Source: Sepioteuthis lessoniana (taxonomy: Eukaryota > Mollusca > Cephalopoda > Myopsida > Loliginidae). From it: 64,000 bases of DNA. The stretch covers positions 6,924,630-6,988,629 of the forward strand of contig OY757904.1 of NCBI GenBank assembly GCA_963585895.1. Direction: 5' to 3'. Position 1 is the first letter of the stretch, and every line of letters begins with the position of its first letter. Under the pieces are notes generated by a model, which saw only the letters and a list, made by a program, of their open reading frames with translations, did no database searches and was not told where the DNA came from. The position numbers and the translations under genes were made by a program. This document shows, one piece after another, positions 25,085-37,299 of the stretch.

Positions 25085-27060
25085 CATATCGCGCCATCAG
25101 CACGGATATCCCCGACCCTCTCTCGCCACCCCTCCCTATCGTTCATTGCTTCCAGCAGGTCTTCAGGATTACATCCCATATCGGCACAGGGCTGCTGTAT
25201 GTAGGTTCTAGCGGGTCATCCTGCCTTTACTCGTCCATGTGAAGGGGTCCACAGGTGAACATCACTTATGAGCTCGTCCCTACTTCTCCAGCAGTGTCCC
25301 GGATGTCTAGTTTTAGTGATGGGTGGTACGTGGCCATACAGCTGCTGTTTTGTAGGGTGTTGCCTCCAGGACTTGTTCAATATTGCTCGCAGCATTCTTG
25401 TGTAGTTGCCGTCAAGCTTTTTCTCCATTTGTTTAGTTAGCGTCCATGTAGTGCATCCATATAGCAGTATTGACATGACTGCAGCTTGGAAGAAACAGCA
25501 TTTTATTTTGTCGGTCAGGTCTGACTTCCATATGACCGATAGCCTATCGATAGCTATCTATGCCTTTGCTAGACACATGTTGATGTCTGTCTCGGTTGAT
25601 GAGACAACTTCCTAGGTAGGTGAACTTGTCTACAAGTTTCAGAGAGCTACCATTTAGTGTGGAGATGTCGCCTGTTTGATTAAAGCACATATATTCCGCC
25701 TTGTGTGCATTGACATGGAGGCCTATGCCTGCACGTTCCAGACTATGTAGTAAGGTTTTGGCTTGGGCAGGTGCATTTGCCAGAAGCGCTATGTCATCGG
25801 CGTAGTCGGTGTCGGTAATTGTTTATGCAGGGTTATCTTCTGCTTCTTTGTTAGCTTGAAATCATTTTTTCAATTTATCAATAGATGTTCTAAGCACGTA
25901 GTCTAAACAGATGATACAGAGGTATGGGGCTAATGTGTCTCCTTGCAGTACACCTGCTACAATGTCAAAGTAGTCTGTGTCTTCATCCGGAGAATAGACT
26001 TTTACTTTCATCTTTCTATATAGCATCATTATGGCTGCATCTTCCCTCTGTGAATGGAGTCAAAGGCCTTGGTAAAGTCAACAAATAATATTGTTACCTC
26101 TAGGTTTTTTGCACATACACCTTCAAAATTTGTGACATTGTGGATCTATTCCACTGAAAGCCATTTTGGTTCTTCCTAAGTATCTTCACAATTTCGGGTT
26201 CTATGCAGTTATATAGTAGAGCATTGTATATCTTGGCCACTATGGATATAAGGATTATACCTCAGTAGTTATTGGCTTATCCAAGGTGGCATTTTTTAGG
26301 GAAGGGGAGGATACATCCCTTCATCCATTTGTCAGTCGGGTTTTGATTATATACGGCATTACAGTGTCGGAGCAGTATGTCATCGAATTGTCTGGTCTTC
26401 CATACTTCTGGGGGTATTTCATTAAGCCCTACTGCTTTTCTATTTTTAATTTTTCTCAGTACTGAGTCAAGTTCTTCTTGTGTAAATGGTCCTAGTTTGA
26501 TGTCTAATTGCTAACTTATAATTCTTGTGATCAGTTCATGTGTAATTTTCAGAGGGTTTCCGAGTAAATTCTCAAAATGCTGTTTCCACATGTGTATTCG
26601 TTCTTGTTGGCTGGAAGCTTTCAGTTTAGCTTTCACAGTGCTCTTTTTTCTACTCATTTTGCCATGCTATCCTAGATTGTCTATCTTCAACCAAGACTCA
26701 AATCTTATCAATCTGATTTTGTATGTATTCTGTTCTTTTAGGTAGATGTTAGCTAATTCATTTTGTGCCTTTTTAGGTTTCAGGGCATTGATATTGGCTG
26801 GGTTCTTCCAATTGCATTTGAAGGCAGTTTTCATGTCTGCACGCTCTTTCCTAACCGCTAATGTCTCCCATGGGACTCTTGGTTTAGTTCTTTGTTTAGT
26901 TGGTATGCATTCTGCTGCCAAGTGGGTATTGACAAAATTCTCATTCGGAGTATGTGTTTCTGTCTTCTCCTTTAGTGCATCGAATTTTGATTTTATAACT
27001 ACCAAATTCTTACAGTTATTGTCATGCAGCTGAATTTTTTTACTCTTCATAATTTTTAGA
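25085..27060 (-). mobile_element. LINE copy A: 5'-truncated non-LTR retrotransposon
   Basis: The minus strand encodes, with frameshifts, a non-LTR reverse transcriptase from the linker after the endonuclease to the C-terminus. Right to left: a linker frame (26667-27050; KFDALKEKTETHTPNE, AAECIPTKQRT, RVPWETLAVR), the catalytic YADD at 25793-25804 followed by IALLANAP, then FTYLGS, LLYGCTTWTLTKQMEKKLDG and the end HCWRSRDELISDV. Intact elements copy their own RNA at the target site. Several stops make this copy dead. Relatively many CpGs survive at its 3' end (25.1-25.4 kb), so it is probably younger than the 28.7 kb copy. The clade is uncertain. Confidence 0.9.
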
Positions 27061-27061
27061 G

Positions 27062-27851
27062 TTTTTTATTTTTTTTTTTTTTTTAAAACATTTCTAAAAT
27101 ATAGAATACTTGCAATATATTATTTTAAGCTTATGAGACCAAAAAGACAAATACTTTATTTTCAGAGATAAACAAGAAATCTTATTTACTCAAAACAGAA
27201 GTAAAATATTTACTGCTACACAAATAAAGAGCCAATATCCTTGGAAATAACATTTTTCAATTTAGTTATAATCAAATTCATTAAGTATTTCAACATCAGA
27301 TATCTGATTTTTATGATAGCAAAGTAAGAATGACTATATTTGATCAGGAACATACTTTTTTCAATTTCCTATTATGAAAAAATAAATAAATAAATAAGTC
27401 ATGTATAAAATATTCTTATTCCGTGATAAATTAATACTAAGTATAATATTGATTTTTGTGCAACCCACTATCTGTAACAAGAAAAAAAGAAAATGCTTGT
27501 CTTTTGGATCAATGAAAATGTTCACCAAACCAGACGGATTCTACTGTTATACAAGCAAAAGGCAGAATAGCAAAAGATGTGAAAAAGGATCATGACTCTT
27601 TCAGTTATAAAATGTCAAAGTTTATTTTCAAGTCATTAGAATGTCCACAATTTTTCTCACTGGTTGGAAATGATTAATCAAATGTTGTCTTTTTCAACAT
27701 TTAACAGGTACTTGTACTATTCCTGTTTTCATCATTTGCTACAGAATTATAATTAAAGGTTAATATAAAATACAAGCAATGCCAACTCATCCATGGAAAT
27801 AATCATATACACAAGTGCATAGATTGTCTTTTCAGAGTAACTGAAAATAAG

Positions 27852-27855
<4 letters not shown>
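27062..27855. other. Unassigned AT-rich sequence
   Basis: Begins with a poly(T) tract beside the LINE 5' truncation point. No recognisable gene. Confidence 0.5.

Positions 27856-27857
<2 letters not shown>

Positions 27858-27895
<38 letters not shown>
27858..27895. repeat. (TA)n microsatellite
   Basis: About 19 uninterrupted TA units. Confidence 0.95.
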
Positions 27896-27897
<2 letters not shown>

Positions 27898-27899
27898 AC

Positions 27900-28740
27900 A
27901 AATTGTCTATGATCCAAGTCTTATAGAAAAAAAAACAAGTCAAAATGCATTTAGATTTTCTAAAACTAATGACTGAACAAATAAGGAATCTATTTTTTTT
28001 TTTGTATTAAGTGACTTAAATAAAAAGGTGCAATTTTTTTTTTAATATTATATATATTATAGTGCCATCACATTTTCATCAGCTCTATGCTTTTTATTCT
28101 ATTTTGGAAAAATAAGCCATAAACATACATACATCCAACTATATTATTAAGCCATGGTTAAGGAGCTATGCTTATATGCCATTATTAGTTCAACTGTCAT
28201 TGGATATCTAAAAAGTATTTTTATATGAGAATAAATCTATTGATTCAAAATATTGGTTTATAAACCTGGTGAAAATTATTAATGCTACTGTCGCAATAAA
28301 CAATTTTTACACAAATCCTACTTTAAGTGATAAGATTCATAAAAACTAAAAGCAATGAAGGCCTTATTGTATGTTTCACTGAAATTCGAAATATTTTTTA
28401 ATGAAAATCTCTAGTAGATAAATTCTACATCCAACAACATCCCAGCCTTTACCTCCATATAGTGCAAAAAATCAATTTCAGGTAAACAGGACTTCAATCA
28501 ACCATCTTTTCACTTCATTCCCTCAAACCCTTAAAGAGAAAAGTTTTAGTGATAGAGATTGTTTGAAATAAACATCAAAGATATTTGTGGTAATGTCTAT
28601 TTCCATTCAAAAATACCTCCTAAAGTTAAGATAAAAATATTCTATTGAAGAAAACACCAATGATTATCTCTTATTTTTATATGATGTTAAAATAAATTAA
28701 TATCAATCATCAATTAACACTGACAATACAGATTTTCCTG
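27900..28740. other. Unassigned AT-rich sequence
   Basis: No coding signal or identifiable repeat. Confidence 0.5.
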
Positions 28741-28744
28741 ACTG

Positions 28745-31700
28745 TCTCCACTATTCATTCCTCTCAACAGGTTCTCCAAACTACATCTCATGTCTGTACA
28801 TGGTTGGACAACACCGACACATCCATGTGTAGGTGCATAAAAAAAAAAATGTGTCTTATGAGTTCATCCTTACTTCTTCAGCAATGCCCCACATCTTGTT
28901 CATCTTATTTGGATGGTTTTTGAGATTCGAGGAAAGTGGCCGAACAGTTTTAAAGCTGTACTGTTTTATGGGTGTTACTTCCAGGATTTGTTCAAGGTAG
29001 TACATAGCATTCTTATGTAGTTTTTTTCCTCCCTGTATTTTGTTTGGTCCCATATGATGCATCCATACAGTAGCATGGACGTAGCCACAGCTTTGAACAA
29101 ATCCCGTTATATTTTACCAGAGAGATCAGATTTCCATATGATCAATAACCTGCAATGATTTCACTAGGCATATGTTGGCATCAATTTCAATAGATGAGAT
29201 ACTGCTGCCAAAGAATGTGGTTGGTTGGTTGAGTTTTATGGCATATCAACCTTTGTAGGTTATTTAACGCCAAATCCATTTTTATGTGAATAATCAGTTC
29301 TATTTCAAACAATTCAGTTTAGCATGAGTACACAGTTTAATTGTCAAAAACATTTCTATTTCAAACTATTCAGTTTATTCCAACAGGTCTAATTCAGCAA
29401 ATTCAGTTTAGCGTAAGTACAGATTTTGCTTACACAGTAAAATATCAAACAGTTCTATGTATAACAATTCAGTTTAGTGTAAGTAAAGTTTCAATGTCAA
29501 AAAACAGTTCTATTTCAAATAATTCACTTTCGCATAAGTACACAGTTTAAATGTAAGTACGGTTTAATTGTCAAAAACATTATTTTAAGCTATTCAGGTT
29601 AGTCAAATAGTTCAGTTTAGCATAAGTATGCCGTTAGTTCTATTTAACCCCTAGATAGAGCCCTATCAGGTGCTACCACGCCGGGCCAGAGTGGACCTGG
29701 GAGCAATGGCAATAAAGGGGTACTCCGCATTCCCCAAAGCTCCAGCATCACTGGAACCTCACCATCAGATTGTTTAGTGTCATATCCAGGACACTCGTGG
29801 GGGGGGGTCATCCCTTTGCAAAGGTGCAGTCGGTGTATTCTACAACCAACTGGGCAAAAAGAATGTGAATTTGTCTACTAATTTTAGAGGCTTGTCACTT
29901 AAAGTGAAGATGGTTCCTCCTTTTTGTTTAAAACACATGAAAACTGTTTTATTTGTGTTCATGTAAAGGCCAATGACTCCTGCTGCTTGTTCCAAGCTAT
30001 GCAGTAGGGATTCAGCTTGGATTGGTGTATTTGCAAGAAGCACTAGATCATCTGCATAGTCTGCACCTGTTATAGTTTCTGCAGGATATCATCTGCTTGC
30101 CTTTTTTAGTGTAAATCTATTTTCTTTTATTAGATCTATCAACATTCAAAGTATGTAGTTAAGGCAGATTATAAACAAATATGGAGCTAATGTATCTGCA
30201 AAACTTCAGCAACAATGTCAAAGTCATCATCAGGTGAGCAAATCATTGCTTTCATGCTTTTGTAGAGCATCATAATATAGCTGTAGCAGATTTTTGGGTT
30301 TTTTTTTAGGAGACCACATACTAGTAGTAATTGCCCCATCTTCCCTCTATGTATGGAATCAAATGCTTTGGAGAAATCTATGAAGAATAGTGTAACCTCA
30401 AGATTTCTTAGACATACTCCTTTGATGATTCAGCAGATAGAATCTGAAGTTGTGGGTTAATTTCTCCCAAATTTGTCCTCATTTTTCTAAGAATTTTCTT
30501 TATTTCAGGCTGGATACAGTTAAGAAGCATGACAGAAATCTTAGCAGCTATAGCAGTAAGGGTTATGCCTCTGTAGTTCTTCATCCTCCGAAAGTCACCT
30601 TTCTTGAGGAAGAGGAGCTTGCAACCTTTTGTTCATTTCTCTGTTGTGTTTTGTTTATACATAACTTACTTTCTTCATTATGCAATGCTAAGTTTTGTCA
30701 TCCATACTTCAGGAGGCATTTTGTTTAGGCCCGCAGCTTTTCTGGTTTTAATTTTTTTTTTTTTTTCAGTACTGCATCAAGTTCTTCCTCTGTAAACTGG
30801 CCAAGTTTGTTTAATTGGCTATAAATATTTTTTGATAGATTTATCAGTCATCTCAGGAGGGTTTCTGAGCACGTTCTTGAAATGTTCTTTCCACTTCTGT
30901 AGTCTTTCTTCTTGGCTGGCAACTTAATTTTGTTCTAGAGGTGGTCTTTCTTCTGTTCATTTATTGTCTGCCATGCTATTCATGATTCCCTTCCTTCTAA
31001 AGAGTTCATGGTTTTATTGATTGGTTTTGAATGCATTCCAGTTGTTCATTTTTGGTATGTAATAGTTCCTTCAAGGCTTAAGTTTCTTCGCTTGCTGCTT
31101 GTTTGGTTCCTTTTATTAAGTAAGGATGCTTTTTTTTCAAGTTATCTCATTTTTCTTAAATTGCTATTGACTCATGGAATTCTACATTTGGCTCTTAGTT
31201 TGCTTGGAATACACACAGCTGCTGCTTCTTTAAAGGCAGTAACAAAGTTTTCATATTCATTGTTTAGAGTATGCGTTTCAGAATTCTTCTGAAGAGTATC
31301 AATCTTGTTTCTCACAATCACCGTATATCAATTTATATTATCAATATAAATGAGTGAGCATCAGTCATATCATGCAGCTTTAACTGTTTGTGTCTTATTT
31401 CTATGTAGACTCAGGCAAATCATTGCTGAGACTATTCTATGATCAGAAGATACCCCCTTCAAAAGAAGAGTATGCTTCACAAACCAAAGAACTATTTATC
31501 CATATCTTATTTATGAATATGTAATTTAGCTGTGCTTTAGAGTTGATTGGGTAGGTGTAGGTCTATAATTTTCCCTCCTTTTTTGGAATTTACTATTCAG
31601 GCATGCTAGCCTGTTCTAGAGTTAAAAATCAACTAGATATTCACCATTTCTGTTTGGTGAGTTCTATCAGCAGAATTTGTTATTTCTATCTTTGCCTATT
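28745..31700 (-). mobile_element. LINE copy B: long, decayed, interrupted by a VNTR retroposon
   Basis: Same family as copy A but reaching further 5'. On the minus strand, from right: endonuclease pieces in broken frames (NRNGEY-like, KFQKRREN, YTHPN-like, then SSDHRIVSAMI near 31440 with the SDH motif of exonuclease/endonuclease/phosphatase-fold nucleases), the RT region, and YADD at 30047-30058 in an open frame (LLANTPIQAESLLHSLEQAA). It is split at 29220-29857 by another retroposon. It shows many stops and CpG loss, so it is older than its insert. The 5' limit beyond 31700 is unclear. Confidence 0.85.
29220..29857 (-). mobile_element. VNTR retroposon copy 2, with 10-bp TSD, inside LINE copy B
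   Basis: The insertion is bounded by AAAGAATGTG at 29210-29219 and 29858-29867, and the LINE coding sequence resumes on both sides. On the minus strand: a head (29640-29857) with a GAGTGTCCTGGATATGACAC block, a body of degenerate 50-60 bp tandem units (29285-29640; recurring TTCAGTTTAGCATAAGTA and AGTTCTATTTCAAA on the plus strand), and a 3' tail (29222-29280) whose plus-strand form TTTATGGCATATCAACCTTT matches the SINE family 1 tail. It has no coding capacity. Confidence 0.85.
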
Positions 31701-31704
31701 GATA

Positions 31705-32627
31705 ATGCTTTCAATTCAGATTTAATGTTGCTAGATATGGTTGAATTAAAAACACACTGAATTACAAAGCTAGTTGACAAACTGTGTAGATGCTTAATAT
31801 GAAAATCTTAACACACAACAGTACAAAATACAAAAAAAAATGTCAATAAATCTTGCCCATTTCTCAACAGACTGATGATTCAAAGTTAACATTATCAATA
31901 AAATTAATGCCAACAATGACTAGTATCTCTTTACATTGAGTAACAGCAAGATGGCAATTCTTATGTATATTTTCTTCATTTTAAACATAGATTTTTTTTT
32001 GGGGGGGGGGCATATGTGTTTATACAATTGGATTCATATTTTGATAACATTCAATTTTTTCAGTATTTTGAATTTTGATCCATAGCTTGCCAAATGAAGG
32101 AGACTAATGGGTTTTATGGGTTACAGAGAGATGGATCTAGAATCCAATTATTCACTAACATTTAACTATCATTGAATTTTCCCATATTCAAGTCAACTTT
32201 AATCACCTCCCACAGACTGGTCTCCTTCCTCATTCAGTTTTGATTTCCTGTTTCAGTTACTAGTCAATCCCAGAAATAAATAATTCATTACGTTTTACTT
32301 AATAATGATCCTAAAGAAGAATAATGATGCTGGCATACAGATATGCAAAAGAAAAAAAGCTTCCTTTTAAGTGAAAAGTAAAAGTTCTTGACATAATGGG
32401 GGAAAAAAATTACATGTTGTTAAGATCTGCAGTAAAAACAAATTTATTCATCATATAACTTATAGTGTACTACTTTTATTATTCTAGGTTTAGTTATTGC
32501 TGGAAATCTTAAATCAGCATTTTTCTTTACAGATTTTAAATTATCATGAGGGTAACCTCTTGTTTTTCTAAGTTTTGATGGGATTTTTTTTGGTGAAAAT
32601 CAGAAGTTGAAAAGCTATCCAATTAAA

Positions 32628-32665
<38 letters not shown>

Positions 32666-33341
32666 TTTTTTCTTTTTACCAATAACCAAGTATATTATTT
32701 TTAAATAAAATCTCAAATGTTATTTCAACAACAAAAAAAATGTAAAATAAAATCAGTAATTTCATGTGAAATAACTTTAACCAAAATCAGCATCTACTTT
32801 TATTCTAAAAAAAAAACACACAATGTCAGTATCTTTTTGGAATATACAACTTAAAAAATATACAAACATCAAAACATGATTCTCATTTTTAAAAAAATAG
32901 AATAAAAAGGTTTTATCATTTATAAGCCACAAATCCAATATTAATTTATTTTCTTGAATTAAAACCATTACTTTTAGGATTCATTAAAATTAAGTGATAA
33001 TAAAAAGGAAAAAAAATGAGAATGCCACTAAATTTCAATAAAAGTATCCCTTTTATTTCATTTTTAAATTAATATAATCATTATATTTAGATATGTTGGT
33101 CATAAAAATCTAACTACCGCAGAAAAGAAAATAATGCATAATAAAAGGATGTTATTAAAAATCACCAGTTTTAATAAGATCACTTAAAACGAAGCAATCT
33201 TGTCAGCACATGAATGGAAAATTCCAGGTGTTATAAGCTTAAAATTTCAGCTGGTATTCAAAAACTGAAAAGCTTGAAAATACTAGGATTACAGTAGGCT
33301 TATTTATCAGCATTGAATTAATGAAATAAAAAAAATTTTTT

Positions 33342-33372
<31 letters not shown>

Positions 33373-33650
33373 GATTTTCATCTAGTTTACATTTATTTTT
33401 TAATTATTGATATTTTCAAGAGTCACAGACCTCTCAAATATCAACACATAAAAAGTAAAGATACTATGAGGAAAAAAAAAAAATTATTCAATATTAAAAA
33501 GGAGAATTTTTGTTGAGATTCTTTACCTTTTGTTTTTATAATGCAAAAAAATATTAACATTGTTAAAAATATATTCTAACAAAAAAATGCATAGAGACAA
33601 AGTATAAGAAAAATGTTTCAACATTTGTAAGCAGAAGATAAACATTAGTT
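31705..33650. other. Unassigned AT-rich sequence
   Basis: No gene recognised. Contains long A runs at 32631-32660 and 33349-33372 and a G run at about 32000-32009. Confidence 0.5.
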
Positions 33651-33667
33651 TTTATATAACAAATAGT

Positions 33668-33744
33668 TGAGATGAGATTGGGTTTTATGGCATATCAACC
33701 ACTATAGGTTATTTAATGCTAAATCCTCTTTATACATATCTACT
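33668..33744 (-). mobile_element. Short tail-only fragment of the VNTR retroposon or SINE 1
   Basis: Plus-strand text TTTTATGGCATATCAACCAC then TTATTTAATGCTAAATCC matches the tail end of the VNTR retroposon (29.2 and 39.1 kb). The 10-mer AACAAATAGT occurs on both sides (33658-33667 and 33745-33754), as a TSD would. However, the same word occurs inside the tandem body at 39.23 kb, so the right copy may belong to the element. Confidence 0.5.
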
Positions 33745-33759
33745 AACAAATAGTATAGA

Positions 33760-34326
33760 GAAAAATTAGGAAAATAATTGTAACAATCTATATGTAGCTA
33801 ACAGACAAGATATGGTGACAACATTAAGAATATTTATAGAAAAATAATTTAAGAGAGAAATGAAGAAATAGAGATGAAAGATGTATACAAAAATGTTAAC
33901 TTTCATTTTTCTTTCTTGCAATATGGCATATAATTTTAGCATCAAAGTTTCTTCTTTCCTTAATTATGACACTGTCATCACTACAGTGAAAAAAAAATGG
34001 GCTTCTTCAACTGGCATATATTTTTATAAGCACAGTACGCAAGTTGTTGTTCATGTGTAGTAAAAATGCATAACCAATGGAAAAATATTTTTTGCAGTTG
34101 AGAACTTGTTCTATCCAACTGTTTTATTGTGCTCCCTATTGGAGTTTCTATGAAAATAAATGAGATATTACTTTTAGAGCACTCCCTCATATAAAGATAT
34201 TCAAATATTTTTCTACTTCTGTAAGAATGACAAACCAACAATAAAAAATACTATCTATGACATTTGATTTATTACTCCCATTCTGAAATCTCAGGGCAGC
34301 AATTTCAAAGAGGTTTTATTTTTCTA

Positions 34327-34357
<31 letters not shown>

Positions 34358-34620
34358 GAAAAATGTTCAAAAGAGAAACAGAACACTTTACTAATATGAA
34401 ATATTCTTTACACATGTAAGCTAAACAGCAGGAAGACATTTTTTTCACATACAAAATATTTGCCTCTAACCTTAGTTTCTATAGCAAAATGAAACGGTTT
34501 TATGATTTGGTTACTCAATCACCAGCTTATCAGGACATAGAGGAGTGCAAGAAACTAGTCAAACAGGTTTTGGAAAGAAAAGTCACCAGTAAAAGATTAA
34601 ATAATATGAAAAAAATAAAT
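33760..34620. other. Unassigned AT-rich sequence
   Basis: A T run lies at 34327-34351. The 86-codon minus frame at 33981-34241 resembles nothing known to me. Confidence 0.5.
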
Positions 34621-34624
34621 AAAG

Positions 34625-34862
34625 AGGGAGTCCTGTGGTATAGTGGCTAATATGGTACACTACAACATCATCCTAGTAAGCAAATTCAAATTCCAGTTGC
34701 ACTATTATTATGTTCATTTTTTAACTAATGCCTCTTGGGTAAAGGTATGAACCTCCTTATCCACCCCCACCTATGAGTTAATGGTACCCCTACTGTTCTT
34801 CTACAAGAATGGCTTTGGTATCAAATAATTTATGCAGGTTGATATACCATTAAATAAAACTA
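34625..34862 (+). mobile_element. tRNA-derived SINE, family 1
   Basis: The head GAGTCCTGTGGTATAGTGGC has an A-box (TGGTATAGTGG) and the B-box-like AATTCAAATTCC is near 34687. The body has GGGTAAAGGTATGAACCTCC and CTACTGTTCTTCTAC. The tail has GGTTGATATACCATTAAATA. It is more diverged than the 58.1 kb copy and no TSD was found. Confidence 0.8.
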
Positions 34863-34864
34863 AA

Positions 34865-35555
34865 TCAAAATGGTAGGTAATGTACAAAGTGAGCTTGTCT
34901 TTATTCTTTGCAAAAGAACTCCTTCAAAAGTAGAAGGAAGCATGAAGATTTAGGAGTTTAGCAAAAAAGAATAGAGGCTCACAGAAATGCAGGTGACAGA
35001 ACTAACCTGGTATTATCACATGAATGAAAAACTAAAGTCAGATCAGAGAGAAAATTATCCAGAACTATCTATCTAGATAAGTAACTCTTCAAAGTTTGAA
35101 TTAAGAGATCACTTAAGTTTCTTTATCCCAGGAAACATTCTCTTTAGTCATTCCAGGAAGTGACATTTTCTTTATTTGAGCTTAAAACATTTTGTTTTAG
35201 CCAGTTTGCATCTTATCATATACAAGCTGTTAGACTTGCATTAGCTAATTTTCTGTGGTTCATGTAGTCAAAGACAGGACATTCTATCAACCTCTCATCT
35301 CTTGTTACTAAATATGTTGCCCTCTACCTTATTTAAGGAAAAAACTCTTCTTTGAGTTGCCTAAGCCAATAAAAAACAATTAAATGGAGACTGCTGTCAA
35401 ATATGCATAGAGATTAGTGGCGTTAGTAGTGTTCATGAAATATATATTCCTCTCAAACACACAAAGACAATCTATTAAGCAATGAGATGTATTATATAAA
35501 TTATTATCTCCATCAAATTAATTTCTTTGGGAATCCCTAAACTGCCAAAGTCATT
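34865..35555. other. Unassigned sequence
   Basis: Moderately AT-rich with no recognisable protein or repeat. Confidence 0.45.
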
Positions 35556-35559
35556 GTTC

Positions 35560-36085
35560 TCATTCTTGGAACTGATACTGCCTTCGGTTGTTTCATCTCA
35601 ACTGGTTGTTCTAGACAGCTCCCAAAATGGTGACCACAGATCTGGCTTTTGATTTTTGATAACAGGAAATAGTAACAAGGATTCATATCAAGGGTATAAG
35701 ATGGCTGTAGGACAACATAAATATCCTTTTATGTCCAAAACTCATTCACATCAAATGTGATTCTTGGAATCAGTTTTGAATAAATTTTCCATACATCCAG
35801 GGGGCTTTGGTCAAAATGTCATAATTCAAATTCATTACCGATCATTGTTCAGATCTGATGATAGCCCTCACTTCTATTTCATTTTCCTCGGTTTGTGAAA
35901 TGACTGGTTGATCAGAAGAGAGTTCATCTTCCATTCTCACAGCTATCAAAAATACTTTGCAATACACAAAGAAAATTCTTTCTGGGAGAGAATTTATCAG
36001 AAGCTGCTGTTTAGTTTCTGTTGCATTGTCCCGAAGTTTAATACACAACACTGCTTCCTAGATTCTTATATTCCATTTTGATGAC
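35560..36085 (-). mobile_element. Decayed mariner transposase remnant
   Basis: On the minus strand the frame 36051-35842 encodes LCIKLRDNATETKQQLL, then RMEDELSSDQPVISQTEE and VRAIIRSEQ. This is the N-terminal helix-turn-helix part of a mariner transposase (family form: KLGDSATETYE..., VEDEPRSGRP). A likely start MEYKNLG lies just upstream at about 36080 in another frame. Further on, SYTLDMNPCYYFLLSKIKS (35650-35705) corresponds to the YSPDLAPCDYFLFPKLK region with the third catalytic position. The central part with the first two aspartates is missing or scrambled. No terminal repeats were identified. Confidence 0.75.
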
Positions 36086-36089
36086 AAAC

Positions 36090-36780
36090 TAATCCAAGAT
36101 GACACAACTGAAGAATACAATGGTTTGAACATTTTCAAATGTTCAAAGTCAACAATAATCATCTAAGAAAAATTTATCTCAGTACCTTCTAAACAGTCCT
36201 CATAGCATGAAATACATTTGAAAAATATATCACATTTATTCTAAAATTACTAGATCATAAAATTAAAGTTTAATCACAAACTTTGCCTTTACTGTAGAGA
36301 ATGTAAATGGATTTGAAAGGTCATTTTGAGGAAAAAAATGTTACACACACATATTCTCCCATGCAAAAAATGTCTATATTGTAAATTTATAGTTATTTGA
36401 TAATGGAGCATAAAACCAATCTTTAAAATTGGTTATACAATAAAAGAAAGTTTTTAAAAAAATCAGCTTATAAAGAATATTATTTTATACCACTCGACTA
36501 CTAAATTTTTTTAAAAATATGATTTTTCATTTCTTTTAAAACTATATAATCATAGATTTGAGCAAGTGTCACACTGACATCTTAAAAAGTAACAAGTGAT
36601 TTGGAATCTGATAGCTAAAAAAACATTACAATTTCTAATTGGAACATCAAAACTAAAAACTGTGGCAACTAATTTGTAAACTATGTTCACATTAAGTTTC
36701 CACACTTAATGTTTTTTTAATATATTTTAAACAGTTTCTCAAAAGATATGCATCAACTTTTCCCATGTGTATATAAGTAA
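36090..36780. other. Unassigned AT-rich sequence
   Basis: No coding signal or identifiable repeat. Confidence 0.5.
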
Positions 36781-36783
36781 ACT

Positions 36784-37030
36784 AATGTTGGCAACCTTAG
36801 TCGAGGGTGACCCAAAGGCTCCCTTTTCAATAGCTACTACACCAAGGTTTAAGGGAGGGCACAACTCCATTCCCAGGATTGCTCCACTTTACCCTTGATC
36901 CTCACCTTAGAGAGCTGCGTGCTAAGCAAGGTGGCATCAAGTACCATTTTTTGAGTCTTTGGTATGACTCGACCTGCAATTGAACCACGGCCTCTTAGAT
37001 CATTGGCGAACTCTACTCACTACGCCAATA
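36784..37030 (-). mobile_element. tRNA-derived SINE, family 3
   Basis: On the minus strand the head reads TTGGCGTAGTGAGTAGAGTT (A-box region), followed by CGTGGTTCAATTGCAGGTC, a near-consensus B-box. The body has CACCTTGCTTAGCACGCAGC and CCTTAAACCTTGGTGTAG. This head differs from families 1 and 2 and is the most tRNA-like of those seen. It is the only copy in the window, and no TSD was found. Confidence 0.75.
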
Positions 37031-37154
37031 AAAAAAAATTTAATTTTCAATAATTTAGTCAGTAAAAATGTTTGTTTTTTTTACACTATTTAAATAGAAT
37101 ATTTGATAAAAAAAAAAAAAAACATATCTAAGACTACATTCAAGGTTATATATA

Positions 37155-37195
37155 AGAAAATCTGAGATGTGCAATTTGCATGTGTTAGTGTGTGC

Positions 37196-37232
<37 letters not shown>

Positions 37233-37296
37233 CATGTGTGTGTGTGTGTGTGTGTGCACACTAACACACATGAAAATTGCACATCTTAGATTTTCT
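37155..37296. repeat. 42-bp inverted repeat with a (TA)n(TG)n loop
   Basis: The left arm (37155-37196) starts AGAAAATCTGAGATGTGCAA. The right arm (37255-37296) is its near-perfect reverse complement and ends TTGCACATCTTAGATTTTCT. The loop is a TA microsatellite of about 14 units, then a short linker and a TG microsatellite of about 11 units. The two overlapping open frames here are microsatellite translations. It may be a small foldback transposon whose centre expanded into repeats. Confidence 0.85.
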
Positions 37297-37299
37297 GAA

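Noticed and set aside
26527..27033. Plus-strand open frames across LINE copy A, including one of 95 codons
   Set aside because: Antisense shadows of the well-supported minus-strand LINE linker region; no motif on the plus strand. Frames at 25255-25615, 30450-31292 and 61277-61492 are rejected for the same reason.
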